The notes under the pieces are model-generated. The model worked only from the letters and a program-made list of their open reading frames with translations. It was not told the DNA's origin and ran no database searches. 64,000 nt of DNA from a bacterium. GTDB taxonomy: Bacteria > Cyanobacteriota > Vampirovibrionia > Vampirovibrionales > Vampirovibrionaceae. Both the position numbers and the translations under genes were made by a program. This document shows, in pieces, positions 56,710-64,000 of the stretch. Position 1 is the first letter of the stretch. The number at the start of each line of letters is the position of its first letter. Location: NCBI GenBank assembly GCA_030429585.1, contig JAUIEU010000001.1, forward strand, positions 186,001 through 250,000, written 5' to 3'.

Positions 56710-56837
56710 GGGCTTCTCTCTTGTGGTATTGGCAATAATCAGGATACTAGCATACCTAAAACCCGCTCTGTTCACCACTTAGTAAGGTGGGTTTGCGTTA
56801 GGATAGAGCATGATGAATAGTCCGCTAATGAGATACG

Positions 56838-58907
56838 ATGATGGATACAACCGCAGCAGAGTTAGGCAATAAGCCATCGAGTAATCAATCGTTTGCATTA
56901 CTGGCCATGCCGGTGTGGGTGGCGCGCTTGGTGGCTGTGGTGGCGGCCGCCGTATTTGTGGTGGCGCGCGCGTGGCTGGGGTTAGAGCTTTTATTACTGC
57001 CGGTTGTGTTACTGCTTGGGGTTAGTTGTGCGGTGGTTTCTGTGCCGTGTTGGGGCACCCCCCGCTGGGCTATCCCCACCAGTGTGGGCACGTTGGTATT
57101 GGTATTGCTGGCGGGGTACGCATCGCCTTTTATCGCTACAGCGGTTGTGTGGGTGGTGGCGGCAGTAGGCTTGCTTGGCATGGTGTTTATGGTGGTGCGC
57201 CTGGCAAAAAGCCACGCTAGTTGGTCGTGGTTGGGTACCATCGTGGTGGCCTTGTTGTTAGCGTGGTGGCTGGCCACCTACCTGTACGGCTACATGTACA
57301 CCCCCCATATCAGCGAAGAATTACTGGCCGGTACCTACACGGGCGATACGATTTTTCATGCCGGTATTGCTAACATGCTGCGCACCTATGGGGTGCCTAC
57401 AAGTGGGCTGCACTTTACGCCCTTGTTGCATTACCACGTGGGGGCCCACTGGGTGGCTGCCCAGTTAGCAGCGGCGCTGCACGTAGATGTATTGATGATG
57501 TATCAAATGGCGAGCACCATGCTGTTTATTCCGTTGCTGGTGTATTTTACATTGGCGCTATATGCCATTTGGGTAGACAAAACCCAGGCGACCCCGCCCC
57601 CAACCCAAACGAAGGGCATGATGGGGGTAGGGGTGGCGTTAATGGCGTTGTATTTTGCCATTAGTAATGGCTTACCCACCATGATGACGGATGACTTGTT
57701 GGTGGATTTTTTCACCCTTTTTCGTAGTGAGTCGTACCTGTTAAGTGTGGTGGCCTCGTTGGGGTTAATAACGTGGCTGGTGCAACAACCTTTCGATAAA
57801 CACGGCCGCCCGGCATGGCCAACGTGTGCGGTGGCGGCGCTTTTTGTCCCTGTAATTTTTATGTTTAAAATGACGACTGGCTTAATGGTGATGGGGGGCT
57901 TGGGGTATGTTTGGCTACGGACAGGCGGGTTTAAAAACCTAGCCAACGTGGCCATTGTGGGGGTGGGTGGTGTGCTGTGCTTGGCGGCTTACAAATGGTT
58001 CAGCGCCGGGGCTTACCCTATGGATCGGCAAGCCTTTGCCTTTTTGCACACGTACGTCCACCCGGATTTTTGGCTGTACTTTGTGCCGGTGCATAGTGCA
58101 TGGGTGGTGCTGTATGCCGCCGTGCAGGTGTATCGGGTAGCGCCGGTAAGCGTGCCGGATTGGGCCGCTAAAATAGCCCAAGGCCGCTTTGTATTGTTAG
58201 AAACTTTGCTAGTGATGACGGCGGTGAGTTACGTGCCCATGTTTACCTTTGTGACGGATGGCGGCGCCGGGTTTTATTTTACCGATGTGGTGAAGTGGCT
58301 TGCCCTGCCTTTCGTGTTGGCTACCGTGGCGCCCCCTTTGGCGGCGTGGCTTACCCAACATGCCTTAACCAAACAACACCGTTGGCGTTATAGCGTGGGT
58401 TGGTTGGTTGTGGCTGTTATTGTGGCCAGTAATGTGGGCGAGGTTTTAGCCCAAACGAAGCGGTTGTTTAAAAGCCATGGGGCTAATGTTCGGGCGATGC
58501 GAGTGTTGCCACCCCAGGCGGAAAAACAAGCCTTTTACCAGCAATTGCAGGCGCTAAACGCGCTGCCGAATAAGCAACAGGCCTTGGTCTACATCCCCAA
58601 GGCAAACCACTTTTTTTGGCAAGAGTGGTTAGAAAATCGCCGCGATGGGGCTAAGCGGGCGTGTAAATATGCGCCGTTTAGTGTGCCCGCAATTACAGGT
58701 ATTGCCATGGTGCATGGGCTTCCTTCTCAGCACACATGCCCTCACTTAACCGGTTACGGGCTAAAATCCTACTTTGATCATTATGAGGACGCTGACGTTA
58801 CCCGGTTTGAGGCCGACCCGTGTGCTGTTATTACCCAGCGCGGCTTTACCACCCTGCACCGCTTTGATGACGGCATGACGGTTACCACCGTGGAATGCCC
58901 GTTGTAG
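56838..58907 (+). CDS. Large polytopic membrane protein, possible GT-C glycosyltransferase
   Basis: A 689-residue inner-membrane protein with about 12-14 hydrophobic helices, then a 150-residue soluble C-terminal domain. The first large loop, after four to five membrane segments, holds TGDTIFHAGIANMLRTYGVP (quoted part: GDTIFHAGIANML) and LLHYHVGAHW, the Asp/His pattern seen in GT-C-like membrane sugar transferases. If so, it would use a polyprenyl-linked sugar to decorate lipid or protein on the periplasmic side. The enzyme family cannot be fixed by eye. It faces the aminotransferase gene tail to tail. Confidence 0.7.
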   Translation: MMDTTAAELGNKPSSNQSFALLAMPVWVARLVAVVAAAVFVVARAWLGLELLLLPVVLLLGVSCAVVSVPCWGTPRWAIPTSVGTLVLVLLAGYASPFIATAVVWVVAAVGLLGMVFMVVRLAKSHASWSWLGTIVVALLLAWWLATYLYGYMYTPHISEELLAGTYTGDTIFHAGIANMLRTYGVPTSGLHFTPLLHYHVGAHWVAAQLAAALHVDVLMMYQMASTMLFIPLLVYFTLALYAIWVDKTQATPPPTQTKGMMGVGVALMALYFAISNGLPTMMTDDLLVDFFTLFRSESYLLSVVASLGLITWLVQQPFDKHGRPAWPTCAVAALFVPVIFMFKMTTGLMVMGGLGYVWLRTGGFKNLANVAIVGVGGVLCLAAYKWFSAGAYPMDRQAFAFLHTYVHPDFWLYFVPVHSAWVVLYAAVQVYRVAPVSVPDWAAKIAQGRFVLLETLLVMTAVSYVPMFTFVTDGGAGFYFTDVVKWLALPFVLATVAPPLAAWLTQHALTKQHRWRYSVGWLVVAVIVASNVGEVLAQTKRLFKSHGANVRAMRVLPPQAEKQAFYQQLQALNALPNKQQALVYIPKANHFFWQEWLENRRDGAKRACKYAPFSVPAITGIAMVHGLPSQHTCPHLTGYGLKSYFDHYEDADVTRFEADPCAVITQRGFTTLHRFDDGMTVTTVECPL

Positions 58908-58928
58908 GTATAGGTAGCCTTTGGTGTG

Positions 58929-60089
58929 CTACACGGTGGCGGTAGCGTTGGCCTGGCATACGGCGGTTAGGGTGGCCATTACATGGGCCTGGTCGGCGTC
59001 CGTCATGCCAATCCACAGGGGTAGGCGCACCAAACGCTCGGCGGCTTGGTTGGTGTGGGGCAGGCTGCCGTGGGTTTTGCAAAACCGCTGGCCAGCAGGC
59101 GCCGAGTGCAGCGGTACATAGTGGAAGACGGCATGGATACCTGCGGCTTTAAAGGCCTGTAGCACGGTATCTCGAGAGATAGTATCGGCAAGCAGCACGT
59201 AATACATGTGGGCATTGTGCTGGCAATCCGCCGGGATAACAGGCCGACGCAGCAAGCCTTCGGCTTCTAGCGTGGCTAACCCATTGTGGTAGTGCTGCCA
59301 TAAGGCCAGGCGATCGTTGGTAATGTGTTGGGCGTCTTCTAGTTGGGCCCACAAAAAGGCGGCAATAAGCTCGCCGGGTAAAAAGGAGGATCCTACGTCT
59401 TGCCAGGTGTATTTATCCACTTCGCCACGGAAAAACTGGCTGCGGTTGGTGCCTTTTTCTCTAATAATTTCGGCGCGCTCGGCATAGGTTTTGTTGTTTA
59501 CAAGCAGGGCACCGCCTTCGCCACTAATCACATTTTTGGTCTCATGGAAACTCAGCGTGCCCATATCGCCAATGCTACCGAGGGGTTTGCCTTTGTAGCT
59601 GGCCATAATGCCCTGGGCGGCATCTTCTACCACATGCAAATTATGCCGTTTGGCAATGGCCATAATGGTATCCATGTCGCAGGCTACGCCGGCATAGTGC
59701 ACGGGTACAATGGCTTTGGTTCGTTCCGTAATGGCGGCTTCAATTTGGGTTTCATCCAGGTTTAACGTATCTGGGCGAATATCCACAAACACGGGCACCC
59801 CGCTGCGTAGCACAAAGGCATTGGCCGTTGAGACAAAGGTATAGCTGGGCATAATAATTTCATCGCCGGGCTGAATGTTGAGCAACAGGGCCGACATTTC
59901 TAAGGCGGCGGTACAGCTATGGGTTAGTAGCGAGCGGGCACAGCCCGTGGTTTGTTCTAACCACTGATGGCAGCGGTGGGTAAAGGGCCCATCGCCTGCG
60001 AGTTTGTTGCCAAATTTGGCTTCCGCTATATAAAACAGCTCTTTGCCGGTCATATACGGCCGATTAAATTGAATCTTGGTTGGTTCCAT
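58929..60089 (-). CDS. DegT/DnrJ/EryC1 aminotransferase, WecE/RffA-like
   Basis: A PLP enzyme of about 386 residues from the ATG at 60089. It opens with IQFNRPYMTGKELFYI and GDGPFTHRCHQWLE, which match WecE (dTDP-4-amino-4,6-dideoxygalactose transaminase) closely. SCTAALEMSALL, PSYTFVSTANAF, VEDAAQG (about 154-160) and the PLP lysine Lys185 in SFHETKNVISGEGG are present. It moves an amino group onto C4 of a dTDP-keto-sugar by family; an alternative substrate is possible because no dTDP-sugar genes are adjacent. It is the last gene of a methyltransferase, ATP-grasp, aminotransferase operon. Confidence 0.85.
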   Translation of the reverse strand: MEPTKIQFNRPYMTGKELFYIAEAKFGNKLAGDGPFTHRCHQWLEQTTGCARSLLTHSCTAALEMSALLLNIQPGDEIIMPSYTFVSTANAFVLRSGVPVFVDIRPDTLNLDETQIEAAITERTKAIVPVHYAGVACDMDTIMAIAKRHNLHVVEDAAQGIMASYKGKPLGSIGDMGTLSFHETKNVISGEGGALLVNNKTYAERAEIIREKGTNRSQFFRGEVDKYTWQDVGSSFLPGELIAAFLWAQLEDAQHITNDRLALWQHYHNGLATLEAEGLLRRPVIPADCQHNAHMYYVLLADTISRDTVLQAFKAAGIHAVFHYVPLHSAPAGQRFCKTHGSLPHTNQAAERLVRLPLWIGMTDADQAHVMATLTAVCQANATATV

Positions 60090-60127
60090 AAGGCCATAAC
60101 CCATGGGTAGCACGTGTAGGTATGCGG

Positions 60128-61534
60128 TTAGCCTACTACAGATACGCGCTTGGCGCCTGGTGTGTTGGTAATGGGTAAAATACCGGTGTGGGCTAACGTG
60201 GCGTGTAGTTCTGGCAAAGGGGCCTTTAGTTGGGTGGCCAATGCCGTAAGGGCTTGGGTTAGTGGGCCTGGGTCGCCAGCATCGCTGTAGGTTAGGGATA
60301 TATCCGCCCCCTGAGCATGAAGCTGTTCGATAAAGTGGGCCATAGAAGCCAGGGTAACGCTTTGGGTGCCCTGCTGTAGTGTTTGGCTTACGGCGTCGTT
60401 ATCGGCAGGGTGGTGGCACAAGGTGGCCAAGTCTATATGGGTAGGGGTGCTGTCGCCGAGTAATGCGTTTGGTGTTATGGGGCCGTTATCGTCATTGTCG
60501 GGCAGGGCATCGTAACTATCCAATACGGCAAAGGGCACAAAGGGTAGGCCGTGTTGCCGGTAAAAATCGTGGAAAAGCCACGGGCGGGTGTTAATTTCAA
60601 TCACCTTCCAGCGGTCATCTTTGGTATCGCGGATAAATTCAATCATCAGGGTGCCGCGCCAGCCAATGGCGGTGGCAATGCGTTGGGCCAGGGGTAATAG
60701 TTCTGGGTGCCAGCTAAGTTCTAGCATGGTGGCGGTGCCAAATTGTGGCGGCTGAATGCAGCGTTTAATGCCGGTGGCGGCCACGCGGATGTGGCCGTTT
60801 TTACCCACCATGGCGTAAAACGGGATTTCGTCTTCCGTGCTATCAAATTCAATTTTTTCTTGTACCAGCAGGGCACCGGTTGGCAGTAGGCGGGTTAATT
60901 CGGCGGATAGTTCGGTGGCATTATGGGCAATGGCCACTTTTTTGCCTTGGTTGGCACGGTAAAAACTTTGGCCGTAATCCTTTTGGGTGGGCTTAACAAT
61001 GGCAGGGTAGGTGGCTTTGTCGCACACGGCGTCAATATCGGCATTGCTGCGGCATACCAAGGTTTTGGGCGATACTTCCGTCAGGGTGGCTTGCAGGGCC
61101 TCGAAAAAATCGCCCTTATCCGTCATATCACTGCGGTAGCTGGCCAGGGTGTTGTCGCCCATCATTACAAAATAGGGCGATAGGGCTGCCTCGTGGTTGA
61201 GAAACACGCTTTGGGCGGTATCGCTACTGGGCAGTACCAATACTCGTTGGCTGTATGTGGCCAGCGTGGCCTTGCCTAGGGTTATTAAATCCGCGACGGC
61301 TTGGGCCTCATCGCTAAAGGGGTTGGCAATGTGGATAGGGTCGTTACAATACACGCTTTGTGTGCTGTGCCAGAGGCCGGCGCCTTCCCAGTCGTAAATC
61401 ACACTAATGGGGGTGCCCCCGCCAGCGGCAATGCCGCGCAGCAGGCCAGTAAAGGCAATATCATTTGCCCGAATGGCCACCACGGGCATGGGGCCACTAG
61501 GCAAGGCTATATCCGGCTGGTGCAACGGGCTCAT
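60128..61534 (-). CDS. ATP-grasp ligase-like protein
   Basis: A 468-residue protein. The N-terminal part (about 15-130) resembles a pre-ATP-grasp domain; the ATP-grasp core spans about 165-345, with YPAIVKPTQKDYGQSF (ATP-binding lysine), LLVQEKIEFD, GWRGTLMIEFIRD and the metal site EINTRPWLFHDFY. The last 120 residues are a separate, poorly conserved domain. ATP-grasp enzymes join a carboxylate to an amine or thiol through an acyl-phosphate. Its 8-base spacing from the methyltransferase and 38-base spacing from the aminotransferase indicate one operon. The substrate is unknown. Confidence 0.82.
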   Translation of the reverse strand: MSPLHQPDIALPSGPMPVVAIRANDIAFTGLLRGIAAGGGTPISVIYDWEGAGLWHSTQSVYCNDPIHIANPFSDEAQAVADLITLGKATLATYSQRVLVLPSSDTAQSVFLNHEAALSPYFVMMGDNTLASYRSDMTDKGDFFEALQATLTEVSPKTLVCRSNADIDAVCDKATYPAIVKPTQKDYGQSFYRANQGKKVAIAHNATELSAELTRLLPTGALLVQEKIEFDSTEDEIPFYAMVGKNGHIRVAATGIKRCIQPPQFGTATMLELSWHPELLPLAQRIATAIGWRGTLMIEFIRDTKDDRWKVIEINTRPWLFHDFYRQHGLPFVPFAVLDSYDALPDNDDNGPITPNALLGDSTPTHIDLATLCHHPADNDAVSQTLQQGTQSVTLASMAHFIEQLHAQGADISLTYSDAGDPGPLTQALTALATQLKAPLPELHATLAHTGILPITNTPGAKRVSVVG

Positions 61535-61542
61535 GGGTTTTG

Positions 61543-62361
61543 TTAAGCTCGTTTTATTACTTTAACGCCCATGTGTAGTGGGATGTCATCAATCGAGTGG
61601 AAAAACCGCTCGTCAATATCTTTGTGCTCTGGCTTCACACCTAATTCGCGCACCACCGGCATGGTATCAAACCCGGCGGCCCCAAGGGCATCGAAGTAAT
61701 CGTTGAGTAGTTTGTGGGTCATTTCCACGGGCAGTTGTTGGCCATCGCGTCGGTAAATGCTGCCAAAGGCCCGTTGGTTACGGGCGCTAAAGTAGCCGCC
61801 CACGTCACTAAAATCAAAGTGGAAGGGGGGCTTTTGGTTTTTGTGAATAAACGGGAAGGCGGGGTGGGGCACACTAAACACAAAGGCGCCGCCTGGTTTT
61901 AACGCGCGGTGTACTTCGGCAAAGCTGGCCTGCATTTGTTCCACCGTTAGGTAGTTGTACACAAACATGCCCAAGGCCAGGTCGTAGGTATTATCGGGCA
62001 GGGTTAGTTTAGTAATATCGCCCACGTTAAAGCTAAGTTGGGTGTTGGTCGCTTCATCGTAGGCTTTTTTGGTGTTTTCAATCGCGTGTTCTACCATTTC
62101 TTCGCTAATATCAATGCCATCAATGCGGGTCGCGCCTTTTTCTGCCAGTACACGGGCGCAGTAGCCTTCGCCACAGCCTAAATCCATAATGGTAAAGCCG
62201 CTCACATCACCGCACAGTTCAAATACCGGCGGGCGGCCCGTAAAATCGCTTAAGGATTGTGGTGTGGTGCGTACCCAGCGGTCGGCGGCTTTGTTGTAAA
62301 TTTCTCGGGTTGTTGTATCAGATGTTGGTGTCGTGGTGGTGGTGGAGGTTGAAAAGGTCAT
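61543..62361 (-). CDS. Class I SAM-dependent methyltransferase
   Basis: About 272 residues from the ATG at 62361, skipping a Ser/Arg/Pro-rich upstream extension. The SAM motif is IMDLGCGEGYCARVLAEKGA (about 62-81), with IDGIDISEEM and LALGMFVYNYL as the later motifs. The C-terminal third (FPFIHKNQKPPFHF to VRELGVKPEH) is typical of small-molecule methyltransferases. It is first in the operon with the ATP-grasp and aminotransferase genes and divergent from the diiron protein gene. Substrate unknown. Confidence 0.85.
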   Translation of the reverse strand: MTFSTSTTTTTPTSDTTTREIYNKAADRWVRTTPQSLSDFTGRPPVFELCGDVSGFTIMDLGCGEGYCARVLAEKGATRIDGIDISEEMVEHAIENTKKAYDEATNTQLSFNVGDITKLTLPDNTYDLALGMFVYNYLTVEQMQASFAEVHRALKPGGAFVFSVPHPAFPFIHKNQKPPFHFDFSDVGGYFSARNQRAFGSIYRRDGQQLPVEMTHKLLNDYFDALGAAGFDTMPVVRELGVKPEHKDIDERFFHSIDDIPLHMGVKVIKRA

Positions 62362-62552
62362 GGAGGGGTTCCGTTGTGTTACAGAAACAGGGGGATGTTG
62401 GCGGCTAGCTGAACGGCGATAGAGAACCAACCGTTACGGTTACAGAGAAAAAGGGCAAACATTGTTTGGCACCGGTGTTTTCATTATTATCTAAACACAA
62501 TCCGCACCTAAAATGTGCGTTTTAACCCTAACCCGTGTAAGGAAAATGGTTT
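62362..62552. promoter_or_regulatory. Divergent intergenic region of the right-end enzyme locus
   Basis: A 191-base interval between the divergent methyltransferase and diiron-protein genes should hold both promoters. TAAGGA stands about 10 bases before the plus-strand ATG. No operator with clear symmetry was seen. Confidence 0.4.
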
Positions 62553-63359
62553 ATGGCATCCTCTTTGGATTTTGTGGCAAACGGTACCCCTGACGAATTT
62601 GTACAGGCATTGGTTAATGAAGTGTGGGAACACCCTGCCGTTACCCATACCTACTTAAAACGCTTGGCCAGCGGCGATTTGCCCAACGTGCCCATGGCAA
62701 TTAAAGATTATGCCTACCAGTATAGTTTTTATAATGCCTGGTTTACTCGCTATTTGGATGGGGTTATTCAGCAGCTAAAAGACCCTAAGCATGTGGATAT
62801 GCTGATGGAAAACCTGGAAGAAGAAGAAGGCATCCCTGGGGCAGAAAAGCTAGAAGACCGCCCCCATGTTGAGATTTTTGCTGACTTTAAACAGCGTGTG
62901 GGCATTAATTCAGATTATATTGCCAACCAAACCCCTTCTACCACGGTGATGATTTGGCGGGATTTATTCTTGCACAAGTGTCAATCGCCCCGCCCTGGCG
63001 TTGGCTTGGGTGGCATTGGCCTGGCTACCGAATTTATTGTGCCCCTGGTATACCCACACTTTGTGCATGCCATCGAGCGCCACACCAACTTTGACGATAA
63101 AACCAGCCTGTTTTTCCGCCTGCATGTAGAGTGTGACGGCGACCATGCCGACCAAATTATTGCGGTAACGCGAGAAGTGGCTAAAACCATGGAATACCGA
63201 GAGGCGATTCGTTTTGGGGTGCGTTCGTCGCTAAACCTTCGCGAAGCCTTTTGGGATTCTCAGCTAGTGCGGGCCCTGCAAATGCCGCCTGCCGAAAAAA
63301 TCACCAAAGAATTGCTTAAGCCGATGGCGATGTCTGGCGCCATGGCGGGTTGCTTGTAG
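62553..63359 (+). CDS. Haem-oxygenase-like diiron protein (TenA/PqqC/CADD-like)
   Basis: A 268-residue all-helical protein of the haem-oxygenase-like diiron oxygenase/oxidase superfamily. Its metal ligand set can be read off: Glu91 in NLEEEEG, His105 in RPHVEIF, Glu160 in LATEFIVP, then His191, Asp195 and His198 in RLHVECDGDHAD. The H-x3-D-x2-H spacing is that of chlamydial CADD. Family members use O2 for varied chemistry (pyrroloquinoline quinone, pABA, alkene or N-oxide formation). A dioxygenase-like gene follows after 37 bases. The product is unknown. Ribosome-binding site TAAGGA. Confidence 0.85.
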   Translation: MASSLDFVANGTPDEFVQALVNEVWEHPAVTHTYLKRLASGDLPNVPMAIKDYAYQYSFYNAWFTRYLDGVIQQLKDPKHVDMLMENLEEEEGIPGAEKLEDRPHVEIFADFKQRVGINSDYIANQTPSTTVMIWRDLFLHKCQSPRPGVGLGGIGLATEFIVPLVYPHFVHAIERHTNFDDKTSLFFRLHVECDGDHADQIIAVTREVAKTMEYREAIRFGVRSSLNLREAFWDSQLVRALQMPPAEKITKELLKPMAMSGAMAGCL

Positions 63360-63396
63360 TGGTTGGGTGTAGTGCTTTAATTAGGATGTTGACGGT

Positions 63397-64000
63397 ATGA
63401 CCACGGCGATGAACCCACAGATTGAACAGCCCACGCAGCCCATGGCCATGAGCGATGTGAACGTGACGGACCTTGTGGAAAAAGCCACCATCCAGGCCGA
63501 ATCGATTGGTGAGGTAAGCCCTTCGGATTTGGCCCATTGCCTGGAGGAATATACCTTTTGCCGCATTACCGGCCTGGTTAAGCAAGCGGATATTCGTGCC
63601 GCCCGTAAGCGATTAGCCGACCAATTCACTGCGGAGAACGATCACCCCGTTATTGGCGAAGATGCCTCCATGGTATCGACGAATTTTCAAAAACTAGCCA
63701 TTGGCCACCGCCGGGCTAGTGGTAATTATTGGCCGCGCTTTGCACGGATTATTTATAACCCCATTATGGCACCGGATATTTACGGCCTGCGCGAGGCGTT
63801 TGTTCGCACTGCCCAAATCCGTAACCTGTGCATGGGCCAGCCGGTGGATTTTGCCGTAAGCGGTGTGGATGATGGCATGTGGACGTGTTCCCGTATTCAT
63901 CATTACCCAGCGGGTGGTGGGTTTATGTCCCTCCATCGCGATGTGGTGGCCCCCAGCGTGGTGAGTGAAAACGGTATTGCTGGCGGGTTTTACCAACCAT
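63397..64000 (+). CDS. Fe(II)/2-oxoglutarate-type oxygenase (3'-truncated by window edge)
   Basis: The frame from the ATG at 63397 (TTAGGA about 10 bases upstream) is open for 201 codons to the window end. Near residues 168-182 it reads IHHYPAGGGFMSLHRD; the HRD (His180, Asp182) fits the HxD iron site of the cupin-like 2-oxoglutarate dioxygenase fold, and the preceding glycine-rich strand is usual there. The distal His and the 2-oxoglutarate Arg would lie beyond the window. It sits 37 bases after the diiron protein gene, so the two oxygen-using enzymes are co-transcribed. The family call is from the motif only. Confidence 0.65.
   Translation, partial: MTTAMNPQIEQPTQPMAMSDVNVTDLVEKATIQAESIGEVSPSDLAHCLEEYTFCRITGLVKQADIRAARKRLADQFTAENDHPVIGEDASMVSTNFQKLAIGHRRASGNYWPRFARIIYNPIMAPDIYGLREAFVRTAQIRNLCMGQPVDFAVSGVDDGMWTCSRIHHYPAGGGFMSLHRDVVAPSVVSENGIAGGFYQP

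Overview
The window looks like chromosome of a diderm (Gram-negative-type) bacterium with roughly balanced GC. It carries a large AsmA-type envelope protein, peptidoglycan genes (murI, murC, murB) and a complete type II fatty-acid block, and it uses the standard bacterial code (TGA, TAA and TAG all act as stops). Lineage cannot be fixed from sequence alone. The overall gene style (many TPR proteins, a GT41 O-GlcNAc-transferase-like protein, many unrecognised small proteins, no photosynthesis genes) made me think of non-photosynthetic Cyanobacteriota (Vampirovibrionia), but that is a low-confidence impression. I see no tRNA, rRNA, CRISPR array, insertion sequence or prophage.

Layout. 1-9.8 kb: 3' part of an AsmA-like protein, a tandem pair of tiny Asp/Gly/His-rich proteins with the same C-terminus, a polyprenyl-phosphate-type glycosyltransferase, nagA, two unknown proteins, then ctpA-cdd. 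9.8-13.3 kb (minus): a nucleoside transporter, type 4 uracil-DNA glycosylase, cysQ-like phosphatase and TPR protein operon. 13.3-18.4 kb: folC, a Phe/Gly/Met-repeat protein, a DMT exporter and two unknown proteins. 18.4-24 kb (minus): CHASE2-GGDEF cyclase, peroxiredoxin, pgk, gatB. 24.5-31.4 kb: unknown small protein, purE, double-hotdog thioesterase, GT41 glycosyltransferase plus C-methyltransferase pair, murI. 31.4-31.9 kb: a gene-free stretch with strong RNA-like structure. 31.9-38 kb: a regulator made of four GntR-type winged helices, murC-murB, and a long TPR protein. 38-45 kb: a start-less reading frame, dcd, an unknown protein, miaB-folK, a hibernation factor, and two unknown proteins. 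45-51.4 kb (minus): rpmF-plsX-fabH-fabD-fabG-acpP-fabF. 51.6-56.7 kb: ligA-trmD, then a BlaI-like regulator, purQ and a purC-purS fusion. 56.8-64 kb: a membrane glycosyltransferase-like protein followed by a divergent locus (aminotransferase, ATP-grasp ligase, methyltransferase on one strand; haem-oxygenase-like diiron protein and an Fe(II)/2-oxoglutarate-type oxygenase on the other) that runs off the window end.

How the parts work together. Most genes are housekeeping: purine synthesis (purE, purQ, purC-purS), pyrimidine salvage (cdd, nucleoside transporter, dcd), folate (folC, folK), envelope precursors (murI/C/B, fab/pls, nagA), translation and tRNA modification (gatB, miaB, trmD, rpmF, hibernation factor) and repair (ligA, UDG). 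The accessory interest lies in the divergent enzyme locus at the right end, the four-winged-helix regulator next to a structured intergenic RNA candidate, the purC-purS fusion, and the paired small proteins near the left end.
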